Source: Candidatus Accumulibacter sp. UBA704 (lineage in GTDB: Bacteria; Pseudomonadota; Gammaproteobacteria; Burkholderiales; Rhodocyclaceae). Taken from it: a stretch of DNA of 5,387 nucleotides. Below, piece after piece: positions 1 to 5,387 of the stretch. The translations under genes were made by a program, and so were the position numbers. The notes under the pieces are model-generated. The model was given only the letters and a program-made list of their open reading frames with translations, was not told where the DNA came from and searched no databases. The stretch covers positions 1-5,387 of the forward strand of contig DBMG01000158.1 in the NCBI GenBank assembly GCA_002304785.1. Reading direction: 5' to 3'. How positions within the stretch are numbered: position 1 is the first letter of the stretch; each line of letters opens with the position of its first letter.

Positions 1-165
1 GAACGCCGCGCCATCCTGCTCGCCAAGCAGGGCGCCAGTAATCCGCAGATCGAGCAATTCCGCTGGCTGCTGGAGGAATTGCGCGTCCAATTGTTCGCGC
101 AGGAGTTGCGCACACCGGCGCCGGTGTCGGTGAAACGGCTGCAGAAGATGTGGGAGGCGATATAA
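1..165 (+). CDS. hrpA: ATP-dependent RNA helicase HrpA, C-terminal end (partial)
   Basis: Frame 1 is open from the first base to TAA at 163-165 and gives 54 residues, the extreme C-terminus of a longer protein whose start lies left of the window. The run WLLEELRVQLFAQELRTP (residues 23-40), followed by PVSVKRLQKMW, matches the conserved end of HrpA helicases (the DUF3418 region), recalled here as a WxLEELRVSxFAQxL-TPxPVS-KR pattern. HrpA is a large DEAH-box 3'-5' RNA helicase of about 1300 residues that acts on mRNA and ribosome-associated substrates. None of the helicase motifs is inside the window, so activity cannot be judged. The next gene, acs, lies 129 bp downstream on the same strand and is probably a separate unit. 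Identification rests only on the C-terminal signature. Confidence 0.87.
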   Translation, partial: ERRAILLAKQGASNPQIEQFRWLLEELRVQLFAQELRTPAPVSVKRLQKMWEAI

Positions 166-294
166 GCCGCTCCACCGCGTGACCCGCGGATCCTGTCGGC
201 GGGCATTGCTTGCCAACGGCATGGGGAACAAACGCTCTGCTGCTCAGTCTAGGTGCACTCCATCCCCAGAATCACAACTTCAAACGGAGGCGTC
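166..294 (+). other. hrpA-acs intergenic region
   Basis: These 129 bp hold the presumed end of hrpA transcription and the acs upstream region. A perfect 5-bp GC hairpin (CCGCG 175-179, CGCGG 185-189, loop TGACC) sits 10 bp after the hrpA stop but has no T-run, so it is at best a weak terminator. A good -35-like hexamer TTGCCA occurs at 210-215, but no acceptable -10 lies 16-18 bp downstream. I see no sigma-54 -24/-12 pair. The acs promoter is therefore not identified. Confidence 0.3.
286..290 (+). promoter_or_regulatory. Ribosome binding site fixing the acs start
   Basis: GGAGG at 286-290 lies four bases before the ATG at 295 and decides the start codon. An in-frame GTG at 253 would add 14 residues, but it has no purine-rich motif in front of it, and the added residues look unlike an Acs N-terminus. 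Confidence 0.75.
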
Positions 295-2184
<1,890 letters not shown>

Positions 2185-2189
2185 TCCCG

Positions 2190-2208
2190 GCCCGACGGTG
2201 CAACGGGC
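2190..2208. terminator. Weak hairpin in the convergent acs/membrane-protein gap
   Basis: GCCCG (2190-2194) pairs with CGGGC (2204-2208) around a 9-nt loop in the 24-bp gap between two convergent stop codons. The position suits a bidirectional terminator. The stem is only 5 bp and neither side is followed by a T-run, so this is a weak candidate. Confidence 0.25.
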
Positions 2209-2964
2209 TTACCGGATGGAGCGGAACCGCAGCGTCGCCAATTGCGCCAGCAGTCCGGCAGCGATAGCGGCTACGAAGGCCGTAGGTGTCCCGAAGTCGG
2301 CGAGCAGCAGGGCCAGGACCAGGAAAAAGGTGGCGAAGGAATACATCCCGGTGGCCATCGAGCGCAGGAGCACGGTGACGAAGTCGGGGCCATGGTTGCG
2401 GTGCGAGAAGACCGCCAGGACGGTCCCGAGCACCGGATAGGTGGTGAGCAGTCCGCTCCAGGCGGTGCCGATTGTTGCTGCGCTCAAGGAGACTGCCAGG
2501 GTCAGCATCGCTCCTGCGATGGCCCGCATGGCCAGTTCGGCCATGGACATCGACCGGGCAACCGCCACCTCTTTCGGCGCGGGGAACAGGTAAGGCGCAC
2601 CGAGCAGGGCGGATGCCGCCAGCGCAAAGGATAGTGCGGTCGATCCGGGCAGGCGGGCCAGCAGACTGACTGCTGCAAGCCACACGCCGGCGGTGATCGG
2701 CAACGCGACTCTCCAGTTGAAACGAAGGCTGGCGTGCGAATAGACCGCGCAGAACACCACCGTGGATGAGACGGCCGAGAGCGATGCCGCGGCCGCGGAT
2801 GCGGCAAATACCGGACCCTGTTCAAGCGTTACGATGAACAGGATGGGGCCGGCGGAGACGGGCAATCCTGCCAGCCACCCGGCAACGCCCGGCCCCCATC
2901 GCTTTCCGGCCAGTGTGATCAGAATCAGGAAACTCGGCACCAGCAGGAGTTTCAAGGCGAGCAC
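2209..2964 (-). CDS. Polytopic inner-membrane protein of unknown function with internal duplication
   Basis: The product is 251 residues, very hydrophobic, and has about nine likely membrane helices (roughly 4-20, 29-46, 52-76, 86-104, 108-126, 143-162, 167-186, 196-222, 226-246). I recognise it only as resembling unnamed proteobacterial membrane proteins with a WLAGLPVSAGP-type motif; I cannot name a function. Two segments match without gaps at an offset of 142 residues. P35-V36, 13 residues, then G50-P51-x-F53 corresponds to P177-V178, 13 residues, then G192-P193-x-F195. G24/G166, G29/G171, L31/L173, S67/S209 and F71/F213 also agree. A transporter or channel is a reasonable guess but unproven. 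The start is GTG (2962-2964), with AGGA seven bases upstream; the stop is TAA at 2209-2211. It lies downstream of hemG on the same strand after 105 bp and may be co-transcribed. Confidence 0.8.
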   Translation of the reverse strand: MLALKLLLVPSFLILITLAGKRWGPGVAGWLAGLPVSAGPILFIVTLEQGPVFAASAAAASLSAVSSTVVFCAVYSHASLRFNWRVALPITAGVWLAAVSLLARLPGSTALSFALAASALLGAPYLFPAPKEVAVARSMSMAELAMRAIAGAMLTLAVSLSAATIGTAWSGLLTTYPVLGTVLAVFSHRNHGPDFVTVLLRSMATGMYSFATFFLVLALLLADFGTPTAFVAAIAAGLLAQLATLRFRSIR

Positions 2965-2988
2965 GACGGAGTCCTGTTCTTGGGCCGT

Positions 2989-3061
2989 TTGCCGGTTGGC
3001 AACGATGGAACAACTCTCCGCAGCATGGATCGGGGCGCGGAAAGATCCAGAAAGTGTTCCA
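2989..3061 (-). other. Clustered inverted repeats between hemG and the membrane-protein gene
   Basis: The 105-bp spacer (2965-3069) holds three inverted repeats. An outer pair, TGGAACA (3006-3012) with TGTTCCA (3055-3061), encloses an inner pair, TGGATC (3026-3031) with GATCCA (3044-3049, 12-nt loop). Next to them is a tight hairpin, TTGCC-GGTT-GGCAA (2989-3002), which extends with two more C-G pairs if T2988 is bulged. In the transcribed direction the nested stem begins 8 nt after the hemG stop, and the tight hairpin ends about 24 nt before the GTG of the next gene. No T-run follows any of them. It could be a Rho-dependent end, an mRNA-stabilising element or a leader structure. All pairings are read directly; function is inference. 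Confidence 0.4.
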
Positions 3062-3069
3062 CGCCAGTC

Positions 3070-3597
3070 CTACATTTCACAGATTGTTCGCGCGAAGCTG
3101 GCAACCCGTTGCCAGTCAGTGAATTCGACAACGGTGGAAGGGTCGGTCGGTCCGTTGGTGATGCGCATGATGAAGCGGATCATCATGCGGTCGAGCGGGC
3201 GGTATCGCGGGTAGTCGAGCCGGCCGGCGAAGACCTCCAGAAGGCGGGGTCTCCACGGCGTTTTCTGAAGGAATTTTCGCAGGTAGGGGTTGGTCTCCGG
3301 GCGGTTTTTCTCCGGCTTGCGGGCCACGATATTGACGGAGAAGAAGGCATTCGGCTTGCTGTCGAGCAGGGGCAGATTGGCTTCGATGAATTCGAAGACC
3401 GACGGTCTGTGCTTGCCATAGCGGATGCTGGCGCCGATGACGATCTTGTCGAATTGCGCCACGTCGACCGTGCCGGCGTCCTCGACCCTGGCCAGCGTGG
3501 CGGAATGGCCGGCCCGTTCAACGAATCCCCCGATGTTCTCGCAGATTTTCAACGTATGGCCGTCGACGGTTGAATAGAGGACAAGGATGGCGGACAT
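3070..3597 (-). CDS. hemG: HemG-type protoporphyrinogen IX oxidase (menaquinone/quinone-dependent, flavodoxin-like)
   Basis: HemG oxidises protoporphyrinogen IX to protoporphyrin IX, the penultimate step of heme synthesis. It uses FMN and passes electrons to the respiratory quinone pool at the inner membrane. The 175-residue product (E. coli HemG is 181) shows the FMN phosphate loop STVDGHT at 9-15 and GASIRYG at 55-61. The HemG-specific long insert loop contains SVNIVARKPEK at 87-97 and continues to RKFL at 107-110. Then come WRP at 115-117, YPRYRPLDRMMIRFIM at 129-144 and TDW at 160-162. The insert separates HemG from ordinary flavodoxins. The ATG start agrees with homologues (the beta strand begins at residue 4), but no clear Shine-Dalgarno precedes it (CTCAGCCGCC). 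No other heme gene is visible. It is divergent from the EI24 gene across 156 bp. Confidence 0.93.
   Translation of the reverse strand: MSAILVLYSTVDGHTLKICENIGGFVERAGHSATLARVEDAGTVDVAQFDKIVIGASIRYGKHRPSVFEFIEANLPLLDSKPNAFFSVNIVARKPEKNRPETNPYLRKFLQKTPWRPRLLEVFAGRLDYPRYRPLDRMMIRFIMRITNGPTDPSTVVEFTDWQRVASFARTICEM
3087..3115 (-). repeat. Adjacent palindrome and strong hairpin in the hemG 3' end
   Basis: A perfect 10-bp palindrome, TTCGCGCGAA (3087-3096), is followed after one base by a perfect 7-bp inverted repeat, CTGGCAA-CCCG-TTGCCAG (3098-3115, 4-nt loop). Both lie inside the last 16 codons of hemG (the WQRVASFART region). They are read directly; a role in mRNA folding or regulation is only inferred. 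Confidence 0.45.
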
Positions 3598-3626
3598 GGC
3601 GGCTGAGTGGTCGGGAAGGTTCCGGA

Positions 3627-3655
3627 ATTCTAAAGCGCGTTGCCGGAAAAATCGC
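3627..3655 (-). promoter_or_regulatory. Candidate hemG promoter
   Basis: On the minus strand, TAGAAT (3632 to 3627) matches the sigma-70 -10 consensus at five of six positions. It would give a leader of about 20 nt before the hemG ATG. At 17-bp spacing the -35 position reads GCGATT (3655 to 3650), which is poor, so an activator might be needed or the call may be wrong. The element overlaps the palindromes TTCCGGAA (3620-3627) and GAATTC (3625-3630). Confidence 0.3.
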
Positions 3656-3697
3656 AGGTTTGTCGGGCACCAAGGATGAAAACATCTGGCGCGGTGG

Positions 3698-3724
3698 TTG
3701 GCCGGTGCTTTTTTGCGCTATAAC
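3698..3724 (+). promoter_or_regulatory. Candidate promoter for the EI24-cinA-like operon
   Basis: TATAAC (3719-3724) is a five-of-six match to the -10 consensus. A -35-like TTGGCC (3698-3703, four of six) lies 15 bp upstream, which is short of the ideal 17. Transcription would begin near 3731, leaving a leader of about 23 nt that includes the ribosome binding site GGGAG at 3744-3748. Confidence 0.4.
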
Positions 3725-3753
3725 CTCGTTGTGGATGATGTGCGGGAGTTCTT

Positions 3754-4491
3754 ATGGCCGAAATGCTTCTGGCGCTGCAACGCAGCGTGGCTTCGCTAGG
3801 GCGGGGCAAATTGTGGCTCTACATCCTCGGGCCGGCGCTGGTCGCTGTGTTGTTCATGGTGGGCGTGTCGATCGCCTTTCTGGATTATCTGATCACCAGC
3901 TTCATCGAGCAGCCGCCGATGAGCTGGATTGCCGAATGGGGAGCGTTCTGGCTGGCCAAGGCACTGGCCGCACTGGGCGGATGGCTGGTGATACTCTCGG
4001 CGAGCTACCTCGTGGCGATGCTGCTGACTGCCGTCTTGATCCTGCCGCTCATGCTCACCCATCTGTCGGCCAACGATTACCCCGATCTGGGCAAGCTGGG
4101 CAAGGACAGCCTAGTGGCCTCGACCTGGAACAGCGTGTGGGCGGCCGTGCTGTTCATCATCGGCTGGCTGGTGACCTTGCCGTTGTGGCTGATTCCCGGT
4201 CTCGGCATGTTTCTGCCCCTGTTCTGGATGGCTTGGCTCAACCGGCGCACTTTTGCCTATGATGCATTGGCTGAACACGCGACCTCGGACGAATGGCGTG
4301 AGTTGCGCCGGCAAAAGGCCATGCCGCTGCTCACGCTGGGATTCGGCATGGCGGCCCTGGCGCATGTGCCCTTCGCCGGCCTGCTCGCGCCGTCGCTGGC
4401 AGCCCTTGTATATATCCATTTCTGTCTCGAGGCTTTGCGCCGTTTGCGGCAAGGGGCCGTGGTGAGCATTCAAAACGGGAGCAAAGCATGA
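3754..4491 (+). CDS. EI24 domain (CysZ-like) inner-membrane protein
   Basis: The 245-residue product is a multi-pass membrane protein of the EI24/CysZ family (Pfam EI24, etoposide-induced 2.4 homologue), close to CysZ in length. Hydrophobic segments lie at about 21-48, 74-100, 127-161 and 190-224. The third contains LPLWLIPGLGMF (142-153) and leads into AWLNRRTFAYDALAEHA (160-176), the pattern I associate with this family in betaproteobacteria. A charged stretch, DEWRELRRQK (179-188), separates it from the last helices. Characterised CysZ proteins take up sulfate for cysteine synthesis, but there is no cys gene here and the sequence is not close enough to call it CysZ, so the substrate is unknown. 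The ATG start follows GGGAG (3744-3748) by five bases. Its stop overlaps the ATG of the next gene, so the two are likely translated together. Confidence 0.87.
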   Translation: MAEMLLALQRSVASLGRGKLWLYILGPALVAVLFMVGVSIAFLDYLITSFIEQPPMSWIAEWGAFWLAKALAALGGWLVILSASYLVAMLLTAVLILPLMLTHLSANDYPDLGKLGKDSLVASTWNSVWAAVLFIIGWLVTLPLWLIPGLGMFLPLFWMAWLNRRTFAYDALAEHATSDEWRELRRQKAMPLLTLGFGMAALAHVPFAGLLAPSLAALVYIHFCLEALRRLRQGAVVSIQNGSKA

Positions 4492-5258
4492 ACTTTGGCG
4501 CCTTGATCATCGGTGACGAAATCCTTTCGGGCAAGCGCACTGACCAGCATTTCGCCAAGATCGCCGGCTTGCTGGCCGCACGCGGCCTGCGCTTGTCGTG
4601 GGTCGAATACCTTGGCGACGAGCGTCCGCGCCTCGCGGCAACGCTGAAACGCACCTTCGCCGCGGGCGACGTGGTGTTCAGCTTCGGCGGCATCGGCAAC
4701 ACGCCCGACGACCACACGCGGCAGGCCGCCGCCGAGGCATTGGGCGTCGACCTCGTCCTGCATCCCGATGCCGAGCGCGAGATCCGCGCCCGCTTCGCCG
4801 ACGACATCACCCCGCAGCGCTTGCTGCTCGGCACTTTTCCGCGCGGCGTATCCATCGTGCCGAATCCGTTCAATCGCATCCCCGGTTTTAGCGTGCGCGA
4901 TCACTATTTTCTGCCCGGATTCCCGCAGATGGCCCATCCGATGGCCGAGTGGGTGCTCGATACGTTCTACGCGCATCTGTTCAACCGGAAACCGATGGTC
5001 GACAAGGCTTTTCTGCTGACCGGGCCGAATGCCTACGAAAGTGCCTTGCTGGGGTTGATGGAACGCATCGTGGCCGCCTACCCCGATCTGCGTCTTTTCA
5101 GCCTGCCGTCGATTGGGCCGGACGGGCAGCGCCGGCACCTCGAACTGGGGGTTGAAGGGGCGGCGGAGCGCGTCGATCAAGCCATGGAGGAAATTCGCCA
5201 GGAGGTCGAGCGGCGGGGGATTGCCTGGAGCTGGCGGGACAGCGGCCTGAGAATTTAG
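4488..5258 (+). CDS. CinA N-terminal-type protein (MoCF-biosynth domain, no PncC amidase domain)
   Basis: The 256-residue product belongs to the COG1058/CinA N-terminal family, often annotated competence/damage-inducible protein A or molybdopterin-binding protein. The MoCF-biosynth fold covers about residues 3-165, with GDEILSGKRTDQH at 9-21, the signature GGIGNTPDDHTR at 67-78 and PGFPQMAH at 143-150. Residues about 170-250 fit the size of the KH-like middle domain of CinA. Full CinA (about 410 residues) adds a C-terminal nicotinamide-nucleotide amidase, absent here because the gene ends in TAG at 5256-5258. COG1058 domains have been reported to hydrolyse ADP-ribose; a true role in molybdopterin synthesis is not implied by the fold. 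The usual GG-G-P-TxDD proline is Asn71 here. The start overlaps the EI24 stop (ATGA, 4488-4491), with GGGAG at 4477-4481 as ribosome binding site. It is convergent with the next gene across 12 bp. Confidence 0.9.
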   Translation: MNFGALIIGDEILSGKRTDQHFAKIAGLLAARGLRLSWVEYLGDERPRLAATLKRTFAAGDVVFSFGGIGNTPDDHTRQAAAEALGVDLVLHPDAEREIRARFADDITPQRLLLGTFPRGVSIVPNPFNRIPGFSVRDHYFLPGFPQMAHPMAEWVLDTFYAHLFNRKPMVDKAFLLTGPNAYESALLGLMERIVAAYPDLRLFSLPSIGPDGQRRHLELGVEGAAERVDQAMEEIRQEVERRGIAWSWRDSGLRI

Positions 5259-5270
5259 TGGTCTGCTTCG

Positions 5271-5387
5271 CTAGCGCGGCGTGACCGTCTGATCGGGCTT
5301 GAGCGGCAGCGGCTCGGCCTTGTCTTCCGCCGGCGCGGCCTTGCCCTTGGGCTGGATGATGGCGCGCACGCGAGCCTGTGGCTCCCC
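5271..5387 (-). CDS. Unidentified protein, C-terminal end (partial)
   Basis: On the minus strand the frame from the window edge (5387) to TAG (5273 to 5271) is open for 38 codons. It reads an ARVRAIIQ segment, then KGKAAPAEDKAEPLPLKP, ending QTVTPR. The third codon positions are almost all G or C, unlike the competing frames, which supports real coding. The tail is rich in Pro, Ala and Lys and is probably disordered, as in many exported or membrane-anchored protein ends. The product cannot be named from this piece. Its stop lies 12 bp from that of the CinA-like gene, and the stop codon is inside an 8-bp palindrome, CGCTAGCG (5269-5276). Confidence 0.6.
   Translation of the reverse strand, partial: GEPQARVRAIIQPKGKAAPAEDKAEPLPLKPDQTVTPR

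Noticed and set aside
210..217. TTGCCAAC upstream of acs and again on the minus strand at 3002 to 2995, possible shared operator
   Set aside because: An 8-base match shared between two places in 5.4 kb of both strands is expected many times by chance, and the flanks differ.
206..238. Possible sigma-70 or sigma-54 promoter for acs around TTGCTTGCCA
   Set aside because: There is no usable -10 at 16-18 bp from TTGCCA and no correctly spaced GG/GC pair for sigma-54.
253..294. A 14-residue N-terminal extension of Acs from GTG at 253
   Set aside because: There is no ribosome binding site before the GTG, while GGAGG precedes the ATG at 295.
2980..3573. A 197-codon plus-strand frame opposite hemG
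   Set aside because: It is the antisense shadow of a clearly recognised HemG and has no family features.
3570..4262. A 230-codon plus-strand frame overlapping the start of the EI24 gene
   Set aside because: It runs out of frame through the EI24 coding sequence, has no recognisable domain, and its start lies inside hemG. The EI24 frame has a good ribosome binding site and family motifs.

Overview
The window is a GC-rich (by eye about 60%), gene-dense chromosomal stretch. Protein similarities recalled from memory point to a proteobacterium, most likely a betaproteobacterium of the Rhodocyclales/Azoarcus/Dechloromonas type. The lineage is an inference, because no rRNA or other marker gene is present. 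I see no transposase, integrase, phage gene, tRNA or CRISPR array, so this looks like ordinary core chromosome.

Layout from left to right: (1) 1-165 (+) is the last 54 codons of an HrpA-type DEAH-box RNA helicase. (2) 295-2184 (+) is a complete AMP-forming acetyl-CoA synthetase. (3) 2209-2964 (-), convergent with acs, is an unnamed polytopic membrane protein with an internal duplication. (4) 3070-3597 (-) is a complete HemG-type, flavodoxin-like protoporphyrinogen oxidase, followed by a 105-bp spacer rich in inverted repeats. (5) 3598-3753 is a divergent promoter region. (6) 3754-4491 (+) is an EI24/CysZ-like membrane protein. It overlaps by ATGA with (7) 4488-5258 (+), a stand-alone CinA N-terminal-type (MoCF plus putative KH) protein lacking the amidase domain. 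(8) 5271-5387 (-) is the Pro/Ala/Lys-rich C-terminal end of an unidentified gene that runs off the window.

The genes do not form one pathway. They fall into four transcription blocks: hrpA and acs (same strand, probably separate units); hemG and the membrane protein (leftward, possibly one transcript); EI24 and the CinA-like gene (rightward, translationally coupled); and the leftward gene at the right edge. HemG acts in late heme synthesis and Acs in acetate activation.

I found no convincing new multi-gene system. The points most worth checking are the duplicated membrane protein with probable inverted topology, the coupled EI24/CinA-like pair, a HemG that appears to stand alone, and the structured hemG 3' region.
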